From Lichenostomus cassidix (lineage: Eukaryota > Chordata > Aves > Passeriformes > Meliphagidae): a stretch of 64,000 nucleotides of DNA. The notes under the pieces were generated by a model. The model did no database searches, was not told the DNA's origin, and saw only the letters and a list, made by a program, of their open reading frames with translations. The stretch lies in the NCBI GenBank assembly GCA_008360975.2, contig CM039183.1:77515850-77579849 (forward strand), read 5' to 3'. The translations under genes were made by a program, and so were the position numbers. Below, piece by piece: positions 1-10,946 of the stretch (the stretch's first letter is position 1; each line of letters begins with the position of its first letter).

Positions 1-2744
1 GATTAAATAATGGAAATAATTATCTAAGGGCAACTTTTACTAATGACTTGATAAAGCAATTTGAATTTTAGTTCACAAAATTTGACCAAATTATTAATGT
101 TTTCAGGTTATGTTTTGAAGCAAAGCTGTCATTCAAAGATATTTTCACTAAGCTGATCACTTTCTTTTTAAAGGAATTCTGTGCAAGAATCTGAGGGACC
201 AATTAAGGTCTATATATGATAATTAGCCATTTAATATCCATTGGCATTTTCTGGTGGCTATTAACAAGTGGCTACGAATCAAACCTGTCACTTCTTCACT
301 GTTCTTTCCCTCTTCAAAATAACAAACCAATTTATCACCTCATTATACAAATTTTATGCCAGCATATCTTGTCTCAGTTCTCTGGAACTGCAGAATGAAG
401 GCGAAGACTTGCAATAGCATATAAATGTCTCAAAGTTTTTTTAATTCACAGTTTTCCTTATCCCTCTCAGTACTGAAAGTGCCACTAATTCTAGGTGAAT
501 GATATTCTCTACTTTGACCTTGATTTCCCTTCACTCATTAATTCTTACAATAGACAAAAATCAGAACATTCTCCTGGATCAGCCCAGAAATCTGGGTTTT
601 TGCTAACTTGACTTCACAACTGCCACATCTTTCCAAATACTTTTCTGTAGTGGTTAGAGAAGACCTTCTAGCCATGTTTTCTCCTGCTAGAATGTCTCAC
701 AAAGAGTTCTCTTTGTCTCTCTTCCCTCACTTTTATTCCTTTATCTAAGCTTACATTTCTATAAGTCTTGAAGATATTTCTGTGTAGCTACTAAAACATT
801 GCTATTTTTACCTTCCCCATACAGTCAGTATTCACCTGTGTTTCATGTCTTAACTTGGCTTTTTAGTTTCATACCTCACACCTTGCCAGAATCTTTTACC
901 TTGCACCTGTCACTGGTGAGATGAGAGAGAGAGAAAAAGCACCTGTGGCAAGTCTGACAAAACTCCATTAAGTTCTAGTACTAACAAGATAGTAAATCTC
1001 TTAAAAAACAATACTGTTCATGTGATTCTACTTCCAAAGAACATTTTCCTCTTCTAAGAGCAGTATTCCCAACCTGGATTTTGTTCCAAAGTCAGGGCAC
1101 AATATTTTTTCTTCATATATTAGCAAATTTATGGTAGTTTCACCTTCAGAAAAGTTTGTTTGGGGAGTGAGAAAACTCTGTAACTTCAATAAGAAACATG
1201 GAATCAGATATATAGCTCTATATGTATAAGGAAAATGAGCAAATGTCTGTTTTGTTGATATCTCCCATTTCTGCCTTTCAGAATTTGTTGTGATGGATTT
1301 CAAGCACAAAGCAGCCTTAGTTTCAATATCATGCATTGTAAAGTATAAGACCCAATCTTCATCTGAGTTGCTTAAATGCATCATGATTTTAGAAGATTTA
1401 GGGCTTTTTTCAATTTTCAGCAGGGAATCTGTGACAGATATGATAGGGAGGTGCTATGGCATAAAAGAAAAGAACACCAGCAGCATCAACTGCCTCAGGT
1501 TATTTGAGAAACACACTATTCCAAGAGGAGTTAGCACATGCAGCCTTGAGGCTGCCACACACATCTCTAAATCTGATTCACAAATCTGTGAGAAGACACC
1601 AGGGTAAGGCACTACCACCTTCTCTTCCAATAATTCACCACAGATCAAATCCAACAACAGATCTCCACAAAATCCTGTGGGCTACAAAAAAATAATCTTA
1701 AAATACCCTTCACAGCTGTGCAAGGTAAGCCATTCTACTTCTACTCTAGCAACAATACTGATGGCAAAACATGAGTAGAGACAGGCTTGAGAAGTCACCA
1801 TGACATGTCAATCAATTACAATAACAAGACATATATTATGACTTGCAGATGAGTCAGATCACTGAAACAATTGAAATAATTTTCTGACATCTTTGGTAAA
1901 TTCATCCTCATATCTGATGCATTGACCATATCTTGGGCACACCTTTAGGCACTAAAATAATTCCACTATTTTCTCACCTCTTCATGAACAACGTGGAGGA
2001 TGCTAAATGGATTAGGGCCTCCTTTTGCTCCATAGATGGATTGGAAAGATGAAATTACACAAAAAAAAGTCTGCAGAACACATGCTGAATAGTTGGCTGC
2101 TGTAAGTGTAAGCAAGACATGAAAAAGCAAATCAGCTCAGATCAGGAAGATTGCATTACTTGAGCCAGGTTCTGTTCCTCACCTGAGATCTCATTTCATT
2201 GGAGCACCATGGAAAGACAACCAACTGTGAGTACATCTTAACCCGATGGTTTGGGGGCCAGGAGAAACCCTATCCAGCTTCACCCTTATGAAGAAGTGAA
2301 AGTGACAGATTCACAGTTTATATTGTGTTCACAGGCAGATAAAAAAATAAGGTTTCACCCTAAATTGTATGTAATTTTCCTCATTACTCCTCTTCTAGAC
2401 AGCTTTCCAACTTTATCTCTGTTGTACAAGCATATTAAATAGTAAATCAAATATTTCCATCACTTAGGAATGGAACAATTTGCAGCATACTTACTTTCAA
2501 GTAACAATATCACAGTGTAATACATTTATATCTCAAATCAAAAAAGATGAGAAAAACATAGAAGTCTTGCTTTTGTCTGTCAGCTTAAATATGAAAACCA
2601 AACCCCAAACAAAATAACAAAAGCTGATTGCTGGCTTTTTATGCTTATGGGACTGGGATGTTTGGGCATAATGCAAACAATAACTTTTCCTTTTTTTTCT
2701 CAATTAATTTGTCCAAAAGCTAAACTTTTATTTGACAGAGATAA

Positions 2745-2835
2745 AGATGATAGAGACGAATATAGATATATATCCATATTGATATAGGTATTTTGCTATA
2801 GATAATATAGATATGTTTAGATACAGATAATGATA
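2745..2835. repeat. Degenerate GATA/ATAG-type microsatellite
   Basis: The segment is dominated by imperfect GATA, ATAT and ATAG words (gatagag, tatagatatata, gatatagg, tagataatatagat, gataatgataga). The units are interrupted and out of register, which fits an old, decayed tetranucleotide repeat. No function is implied. Confidence 0.6.
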
Positions 2836-5800
2836 GAGACAGAGGGGTGAGAGAGAAATTGTCCTTGTTAAAACACTTCCAAACCTGAGGAAAAGATGAT
2901 GCAGTAATGCCTGCTTTAGGCTTGCAGATACCCTGATATCATGTCAATTTTGAAGTTTAATGAGAGTGGAGGTACAAACACCTTTCGTGATTTCCCTGTG
3001 GGTTAGAATTGCCACCAGGACAGTGAGAAGTTGGGCTGCAACTTGCACCAATGCCCTTGGGGCTCGAGTAGCACTCACAGTTTGACAACACATCAGTCCC
3101 CTCTATTTTCTTTTTGATTTCCAATTATAACCTCTTTTTCACTCAGCAGATGTAGGAAGATGGTTTCTCACACTGTGTCAGTGAGCCTTAACAGACAGAT
3201 ATATCAGTCATGGTTTGTAATTTATATTCACTTAACTTACAAACTAACTTATTTTATGAAGTAGTTTTAATATTTGCATAAACTTTGTATTTTTAATTTT
3301 GTCTTTCCCCCCCGCCCTTTTCCTAACCCTGAAAAGGAAACAGCCTGAAAAGTAAAACTTTCTTTAGAGTTATAATGGTAAAAGAAAGCCTTACATTTTG
3401 AGAGGTTTTTTTTGCTTTTCTGCAACTTGTCTGAATGTTTAAACTGAAAGACGTTTCTCTTTCATTCTGTTCTTCATCCTGTTCAGACTAACAAGAACTG
3501 CCATCACTAATTCAAAAATTGGAGGGGAGTTGGAACGTTTCCTTCCAGAGGAATTCACGGATTTAGGGAAATTTGTTTTGAACAATATAAAATGGAATGA
3601 TATTCTAAATGTCTTATGACATAAAATTACCATAACAATTCTCAAAATAAGGAAACTATTCAATGGTCGTTTAAATTTTAAAAATTTTGAGCTAAGATCT
3701 TATAACCAAGCAAAACTAATTTTGAAATGAAACTCCAAATGTTCACATAAGACAAAACAGACAAGTCGTTACCAAGAGCTTTGTGTTTCATGTGTTTTAT
3801 GATGTATTATAAAATTAATAAAATTAGCTTGCTGTCGGAGGCCTTATCACAGAAAAAGTGTCAATTAGTACAAACTGTTTTCTGCAGACAGCATCCTTAA
3901 TTACTGCTAATGATACTCAGTAAAGTTGGATATCTTATGAAGCAAAAAAGGTCACCAAAGGCTGGGCACCTCCTTGGTGGAGACCTGGTTTGTTGACTTT
4001 TTTCCCTGACAACTGGGGTCCACCAAACACTACAAGTGTACAAGGCTGTTGGAAACCCAATGCATGACAAGCACAGCTGGACAGTCAGGGCAAGAAGAAT
4101 GGCTCTTCTATCTTCACCTCTCCATCCCACTATTTTGGAGATTTAATCTTTAAATATAGCATACCCTTGTTAATTTTCAGTAATTGTCAGACATGGGATT
4201 GAATTATCCAAATACAAAGTGTGGTTTACAAAGTCAGGAAAAAGACAAATGGTCAAAATGATTCAACCCAATGAGACACACAGGCTAAACCCTCTCTTCT
4301 TGCCCAGACCCAGACAAAACCACATACTCTTCTAATTGCATCTTGCTAAGACCATAAACAGCAAAAACGATTAGGCAATACAAGTGGCATTAAAAACAAT
4401 AAGCATCTGTTTGACTTAGTTCCCCTGGGACTCCTGGGGGAGGTTCTTCAGCATCAAAAAAAATCAGGGAAACAGCATCATAGGCAGCAGCAACAGTCCC
4501 AGTATTAAATTACAGCCCTGATCGATCCCTGTGTCCTACAGAGCCTTGTGAGGGTGTCACAAGCAGTTATGGCCCCCATTGCTGCAACCCTTCTGGAAAC
4601 AGAGCTGCTAATTGCTCTGTGTACACTGTCAGAAGGTGCTTCCAGAAAATTTACAATCATTTGCCAAATGGACTGTGGGATCCTTTTACCTCATGCACAT
4701 TAAGCAGAGGTTGGGCTGAAGTAGAATTGGAGTGCAGGGTTTATAATGCACACAGAGAGGGTTTTTTCTTGTTTGAAAAATGAAAGAAAGGCTTCTCTTT
4801 CTGAAAATAGGGACAGTTAATGACCCCTGGAGCGTTTGACCTTCATGTCACAAACACGCAGCAGTACAGTGTGCTACCCCTCCCACATATGATGTATCAT
4901 GTACGCAATGGCATATGAGATTCTTTAGGACTGAGATGTCTAGCAGAAACTTTAGACAGTTATTTTGCTGCTGTGTTCCCAAGGAACTGTTTGTGTGTCT
5001 GCAGAAAGCACAGGAAGATCTGCAGAGGAGAAAATATGGGCTAGAGCAGAAATGTCTCTCACTGCCCACTCCTTCCCTTCGCACTGGCACATCAGCTGAT
5101 TTAGAGCTGCTGTGTTTTGTTTTGACTATGGGAAGTTCCACTGTGGGAAAATCTGAGCCTAGGAGGTTGGAGTTGTTATGTGAAAAAGTTTGAAATGTTT
5201 CAAAATATTAAAAACCCCAATACTTCACATATGAAAGCCTCGCTTCCTGATCTGGATAATTTATTCAGTACAAAGAAAACAAAAAAAGGCTAGATAATTG
5301 AAAATACTTGTCTTTTTAAACATGGTGCGAGAGATGAAAGGTAATCCAATGATCTTCAGATTGAGATGTTGCATTTGAACCAAAGAAAAGGAGGCGAATA
5401 GGAAAGACAAATATTAGAATTTATATGCAGAATAGTATCCTAAAACTTAGTTTGTTTCAATAACTAGGGTATTTTTACCATCGCAGGAAGCTGTATTAAA
5501 GTAAATTCATACAGTACAGAGGGGAGGAATTGATAATTTGAATCCAGCTCCAAACTGGTTTGATTGCCTGAATCAGAACTGTGATCAGAACTGTAAGAGG
5601 AAATCTGTCAGGATCAGTCTCCATGGTTGGGCAATGCTGCTGCTTCTCCCAGGTTTAAATGTAAGAATAGAAAGATGACTACCATGTAGTCTGCAATGTA
5701 CTCCATAGAGGAGAAGGCATTGAGAAACAGCAGTCAGCGATTTTCTGCAAGTACATCCAAGGCAGGGAAGTATTGTGGATAATTGCCTACACTGCTTTAG

Positions 5801-6700
5801 CAGTTCAGGGCATTTATAAGGCATCCATAGACCACACTTGCCCAGTTTGTTGAGAAGAGAGACAGTTTGAAAGGGGTCAAGGCACAGGTTTTGAAGGCAA
5901 CAGGGGAAGGGTAGTGGGGGATAAGTGTTACTAAGAAAATACTATTATCACACTGCATACCTCCCACAAAACCTTCCCAGCAGCAGCCTGGTGGAGGATG
6001 TCAAAATCCAGTTTGGATTGCAAACACCTACACAGGTAAATAGTGAGCACAGAGATGAGAAGGATGGAGGAAGGGTGAGGACAGTTCAAAGCCAGAAACA
6101 GATGAGATGGGACAGATGCAGCCAGGGTTGTGGTAAGTATTTGGGGTATGGTAGCCAGGAGTAGGGACATGGACATTAAGGCATATCCATGTTCATTCCT
6201 ATCTTCAACATGTACTTTGGGGACTGTCCAGCTATTCTTGGATCTGAGTATGCCAGGGTTTAATCAGAGCCTCTAAGGAGCACCCAAATTGCTCTGCCTT
6301 CTTTCTGGCAGGCTGAAGGGGTTGATGATCTAATACCACACACAAAACTTCACTTTCAAGCACTTCTTTTGCGTGTTTAGGCTGCAGCAAACTGTGTAAG
6401 GGCCTTGCTACCCTACTAGGAGACAGCTAACAGAGCTGGTTGAATAAACAGGCAGAATGTAAGTGTTTTATGAGAACATTAAACTCAGTTTTATAAAACG
6501 ATACATCAGTGTAACATTACCACACAAGATGCTTTCTTTTGTGGTAGAAAACCTAAGCAACATGAGACAGAGCATCTGCCACAGTAGCAGTTGAAGTCAC
6601 TTTGTTTTGGCAGGTAAGTGCAAATAACACTGCATTGACCCAACATGCATGTGAAAGGAAATTTGCCTTGGACTGAGAATAGTAGAATAGTTACAGTAGT

Positions 6701-6719
6701 GGGGGGGGTGGGGGGGTGG
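6701..6719 (+). repeat. Poly-G tract (G8TG7TGG)
   Basis: A run of eight G, a T, seven G, a T and two G lies just upstream of the CR1 copy that begins near 6748. Long G runs of this sort can form G-quadruplexes and are prone to length variation. It may also be a sequencing-difficult spot. It is too short to be a named element. Confidence 0.7.
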
Positions 6720-6747
6720 AGAAGGAGTAATAAGAAAGCTAAGAAAA

Positions 6748-7125
6748 TTGAGGCTGAGGGACAACCTCATTGCTCTCTACAGCTTCCTGAGGATGGGAAG
6801 TTGAGACAGAGGTGCTAATCTCTTCTGCCTGCTGTCCAGGGATTCAACATGTGGGACAGGTTCAAAGCTGCTCCAGGGGAGCTTTAGGCCTGATATCAGG
6901 AAGCATTTCTTTATGAAGAAGGTGGTCAGATATTGGAATAGGCTTTCTACAGAGGTGGTCAGTATCCCAAGCCTGTCAGTGTTTAAGAGGCATTTGGACA
7001 ATGCCCTGAATAACATGTTTTAGCATTGGGTCATCCCTTAAGTGCTCAGACAGTTGGAGTAAATGATTGTTGCAGGTCCTTTCCAGCTGAAAATATTCTA
7101 TTCTATTCTATTCTATTCTATTCTA
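6748..7125 (+). mobile_element. 5'-truncated CR1 LINE with (ATTCT)n tail
   Basis: The segment matches the general layout of avian CR1 3' ends. It opens with the 'acaacctcattgctctctac' stretch, continues through an 'aggaagcatttctttatgaag' block and a 'tattggaataggctttc' block, and ends with 'gtaaatgattgttgcaggtc'. It then has about six ATTCT units at 7095-7124. CR1 is the main non-LTR retrotransposon of birds, and most copies are truncated at the 5' end by incomplete reverse transcription. The ATTCT-ended CR1 type is the one I associate with songbird genomes. The coding frame is broken, so the copy is dead. Confidence 0.85.
7095..7124 (+). repeat. (ATTCT)n pentanucleotide at CR1 3' terminus
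   Basis: About six tandem ATTCT units directly end the CR1 copy. CR1 elements end in short tandem repeats rather than poly-A, and these serve as the 3' recognition end for target-primed reverse transcription. This is therefore the element's own terminus, possibly expanded, and a candidate polymorphic microsatellite. Confidence 0.85.
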
Positions 7126-10100
7126 CAATCCCACTACATTTCTGTTGGAGTTCTGCTTCTGGGTCAGAAATAATTCAGTGTGACTATTAACTCAGTTCCA
7201 CCTCTGGTTTCAGCTGGCACACAGCCATGGTCCATTTTGGGCTCACATCATTGTCGTTATGTCAAAGCAAGAGCAACACATGGGACATGATGGACAGGAA
7301 AAGGTAAAGGTCACATAGCTGTTTTCACCTGCAGCCATCAACCTTGCCTGTTCAATGCCTCTCTGTTCCTTCAGAATCCACTAACTTAGAGCAATGGTAT
7401 AGACCAAATGTGCAAGGTGAAAGGGACATATCAGCTCACTCAAGAAGCTTCTGAAGCAGATCCAAGAGCAGCCAGAATGCAGAGGTTTTCATGCTTCCAG
7501 ATGTGATACAGGTGACACCCATACCTTGATGTAGGAGGAAGAGTGAGCACCTTCACCATCAGCCAGGTGACCATTTTGCTCATAAGTGCAGGGTTCATGA
7601 ATTACAAATCATGAAACATTCTGCATTAAGCAAGGAATTAAGGAATTTACATATTTGGCCATTGTTTGATGTGATTGTTTTCTAATGAAATCATAAAAGT
7701 TTAATTTATGGAGCACAATGTCTGGTAAAATTGAGAGATCTATATGGACTGTGACATTTGGCCATGTTAGGCCAAAGATGCAACATGAAGGTACCACTTC
7801 TTTCACTTAGGTTGGTTAGTCTAATTAAATTCCATGGTAGCAATACAGGGAGAATATAGTGTTGGTATGCTACGTTCATATCATACCTTAAATCAAATAC
7901 CTCTTCTTGACTCATATGCCACTGACTTTTTAGAGTTTATCATCTCCACAGAATTCCCCATGACAAATGGGGAAGACATTGTTAGAGACAAGAAGAGAAG
8001 GACAGATGGGCTGAATACCTAGGCTCCAAGGAAATATTTTGCCAACAACAAAACCTGTTATTAGACAGTACAGCCTTTGGAAAGTTGTGCTCCTTTAATG
8101 CTCCTATAATGTTTGTCTGGAGCTTCCAATAAAGCTTCCAGTATCTATCTTTCAAAAGCAAATTTTCATGTCATACTGCTTTTTCACTGGTGTCATTATT
8201 AACAGCTTCTTCAATTCCTTCATCTTCAGTTTGGGAAGAAAGCAAAACAAAGATTAACAGGAAGGAGCACAGAGAAACAAGGTTAGAGTAGAAAAATAGG
8301 GAATAAGAGGGACCAGACCTTGAGAGGAGTGGAGAGAATATAGTGATGTGGAAAATAACAGATGAATGTTAAGACATACACACCAGTTAGATAAACACTT
8401 GGATAAAATGTCAATTAAAAATGCATTGAAATTGAAAGATTTGCCTCAAACTGTCCTAATAACAAGTCTTTTTTGCTTCTTCAGAAATTCCTGCTCCAAC
8501 ACAGAGCAAAGGTATCTTTTCTCCTGTATATTTGATTGTACTTTAGGGTTTCCTTTCCTACACTTGCATAGGGGAAGATACTTCCCAAGCTTAAGATAGT
8601 CATGGCTGGGAAAGCAGTGTGCTCTGATATGCTTAGAAATTGCATGTTGATTTTTATCTTATTATTCTCTACTGAACTAAAAGCTAATAAAAGGAGAAGA
8701 TGAATTTTTAACTGCAATTGTACAACTACATTGAAACACAGCATGCTACTCATAGCATCCTTGCTGAACTCAAAAATCTGTTCACGCTTAATAAAGGAAA
8801 GGCAAACTTGAAAACTCAGTGACTGGCATATGTGTGCTACATCTCATTTTTGAATGTATTCAACACTAAAGAAAAAATAAATGAATCCTCCACATAATGA
8901 ACATGTAATCCCCCAGCACAAATTGCTGGGAGAGCTAAATCTTGGAAACTAAAAGGGTAGTTCCATAGGAAGATCCATCTGGAGGGAGAAAGGTGTGGCT
9001 AACAGCAATGAGATCCATCTATGAGTGCTGTAATTTCCTCTCCCAGAAGGAATTCTTGCAATTTGAAACAGTTGATTATTCAGGCAAACTTCCCTCATCA
9101 GGAGTGGGAAAATTTTCCCACCATCTGGGCAGCCTCCTCTGCTGGCTCAGGCCACCTGGCCATTTAGATTTATCTTGCCATGTCATGTCTCTCTAATGGA
9201 AGCAGAGCCAACTACTCCCCCATGCTCCCCTCTCAACAAAGCATTTGCTGCTGGAGCAGCTGAAACAGTACTATTCTGCAGTAGCTTTGTTCAGGTGAAG
9301 CCCCAGGTAATGAGCTTGGATACCTGGAATGGGAGCACAGACCATGCTTGACTACAGCCCTCACTGTTAGCATCAATTGCAGCTCTAAAGAGGAAAAGTG
9401 TCACCAGTCATTTTGGTTTGGGGAATCATTTCAAATATTTATTTTCCGTTTATAATTGCTTTTGCTTAATTCTTTAGTGCAGAATTGCACCTGAACGATT
9501 AGAACTTCTAAAGTGAAGGAAGATTAATTACCCATGGCACCCTGTAATGCATTGTAAAAATATAATATCCATGGAGAAATCAAATTAATGAAAGATTAAT
9601 GTTGTTACAGGCAGCTCAATTATATATCTACTTGCTTTTATTGAAAGTCTACAAATATGTGAAATAAAAGTCTAATGAATCACTCATTAATTCTTTTAAA
9701 GAGATGAAACTACAACCTGTGTTGGGAAGTCTATGTTCTTATTTTCAAATATTTGCTTTTTACATATTTCAGTGGTCAGGGTGGCTCTGTACAACAAAGG
9801 AAGCCAGAATCTGTTTCTCCCACATATTTTTGCCAGTGAGACATTGAGAAACTCAAAAATTTTCTTCACACAGCTGGTAAGTTCTGTCTCCTAGTTTGGT
9901 AGTGTCTTGCTGCTGGAAGACCTTTGCTATCTAGTTTCTGCTCAGTTTATGTTTTCATGACTCAGCAGAGCACATCCCACCCTCCTAATTGGTGAACAAC
10001 TTGGTATCCCTTCAGCTCACTGCACAGCTCCTCAGAGGTCCTGGGCTGTCTGCATGGGAGCAGAGAGGCACAGACCATATTATGGGTGTTGCAGCAGAAC

Positions 10101-10411
10101 CAGGAGCCTCCAGCCAGGGCACATATTCCCTTGCACCCAGCATAATCCCTGGAAAAAAACCAAAACTGTTACATCCCACACCGAGGAATAGATGAGATGT
10201 CAGTGACGCAAGCAGATGGAGATCTGGAGGGTGGGGTGTCCTGGGGCAGTGGCTCTCACCTGGCCTGACTTTCCTCAACCTCTGGCAGATGTGTGCTCTA
10301 AGACCATCCCAGCCATATAGCAAAGAAATGTCCGGATGATGATTTCTCTCACCTGGTCCAGATTACTATTTTAGACTGAGATAAACCTCTGGTCCTTTTA
10401 TCTGACTGGGT
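7126..10411. other. Unique non-coding sequence with one exon-like segment
   Basis: There are no recognisable repeats or genes. The AT-rich block at about 9425-9720 has many TAAT/ATTA words and balanced, non-repetitive composition. It is followed at once by a splice-bounded open segment at 9773-9876, described separately. Elsewhere there are only short chance frames. Confidence 0.55.
9773..9876 (+). other. Candidate internal exon, unidentified
   Basis: A pyrimidine-rich tract ending in 'ttacatatttcag' precedes the segment, and 'ctg|gtaagt', close to the consensus donor, follows it. Of the three frames one is open through all 104 bases; it starts after two leftover bases and ends on a codon boundary. 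The translation begins VRVALYNKGSQNLF and ends KIFFTQL. I do not recognise the protein and found no partner exon in the window. Splice motifs and a 34-codon frame are seen directly; that it is an exon is inference, and chance is a serious alternative. Confidence 0.25.
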
Positions 10412-10946
10412 GCTGTGATTTAACCCAGCAGGCAGCAAAACACCACACCAACATTCACTCCCTTGTCTCTCCCATGGGATGGAGAAGGGAATAAAAAAAA
10501 AAAAGGTAAAACTCATGGATTGAGGTAAATGCAGTTTAATAGTACATAAAGGGATGGGAAAATAATAAAAATAATGATGAAATAACATATAAAACAAATA
10601 ATGCACAATGCAGTTGCTCACCCCCTGCTCCATGCCCAGTCAGTCCCCAGGCAGTGGACTGGCACCCCTCAGCCAGCTCCCACTAATTTTATTGATTATA
10701 ACGATGTTACATGGCATGGAATAGTCCTTTGGCCTGTTTGGGTAAGCTGTCTGTGTCCCTTCTCATCTTCTTGATCCTCCCCTTTCCCCAGCCTCTTCGC
10801 TAGGATTATGAAGAGCTGAAAATATCCTTGATTTAGGGTCAGCACTGCTCAGCAACAACTCCAACAGTGTGCTATCAACATTATTCTCATCCACTACACT
10901 AGCTATAAGGAAAAAAATTAACTTTATCCCAACCAGAACCAGAACA
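10412..10946 (-). mobile_element. Solo-LTR-like endogenous retrovirus remnant (copy 1)
   Basis: Read on the minus strand, this segment starts near 'tgttctggttctggttggg', continues through a 'gttaattttt' block and the 'ggcatggaatagtc' region in reverse, and ends near 'gctgggttaaatcaca'. It shares blocks in the same order and strand with 54772-55383: the 'gttaatttt' end, the 'ctttggcc' block, the 'gtgcattat/gtgcatcac' block, an ATTAAA polyadenylation signal, the 'gagttttac' block and the 'gggttaaa' end. That makes both copies LTRs of one family, one I associate with songbirds. No gag, pol or env remnant flanks it, so it is most likely a solo LTR left by recombination. Confidence 0.75.
10535..10540 (-). 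promoter_or_regulatory. LTR polyadenylation signal ATTAAA (copy 1)
   Basis: On the minus strand this hexamer reads ATTAAA. It sits at the same place relative to the neighbouring 'gagttttac' block as in the second LTR at 54.9 kb, which supports it as the R-region polyadenylation signal of the family. Current use is unknown. Confidence 0.55.

Larger units (their letters stand above)
1..6747. other. Unique non-coding sequence, no gene recognised
   Basis: This AT-rich, CpG-poor stretch has only short open frames, none resembling a known protein. It contains a TAGA/ATAGAT-rich low-complexity patch near 2745-2835 and a G-run at 6701-6719. Frames overlap on both strands around 1028-1695 and 4848-5193, as expected by chance. 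A possible exon at 1421-1603 is described under findings. I see no transposable element I can name. The stretch reads as intron or intergenic DNA. Confidence 0.6.

Noticed and set aside
2209..2233. ATG in strong context followed by GTGAGTAC, resembling a first coding exon and donor
   Set aside because: Only six codons precede the donor, there is no promoter or CpG island upstream, and the longer frame is closed. Isolated good motifs are expected by chance.
4848..5193. Overlapping frames of 97 (minus) and 92 (plus) codons, the plus frame with a KAQEDLQRRKYGLEQK stretch after an acceptor-like site
   Set aside because: No donor follows, no family match, and open frames on both strands of one segment are usually composition effects.
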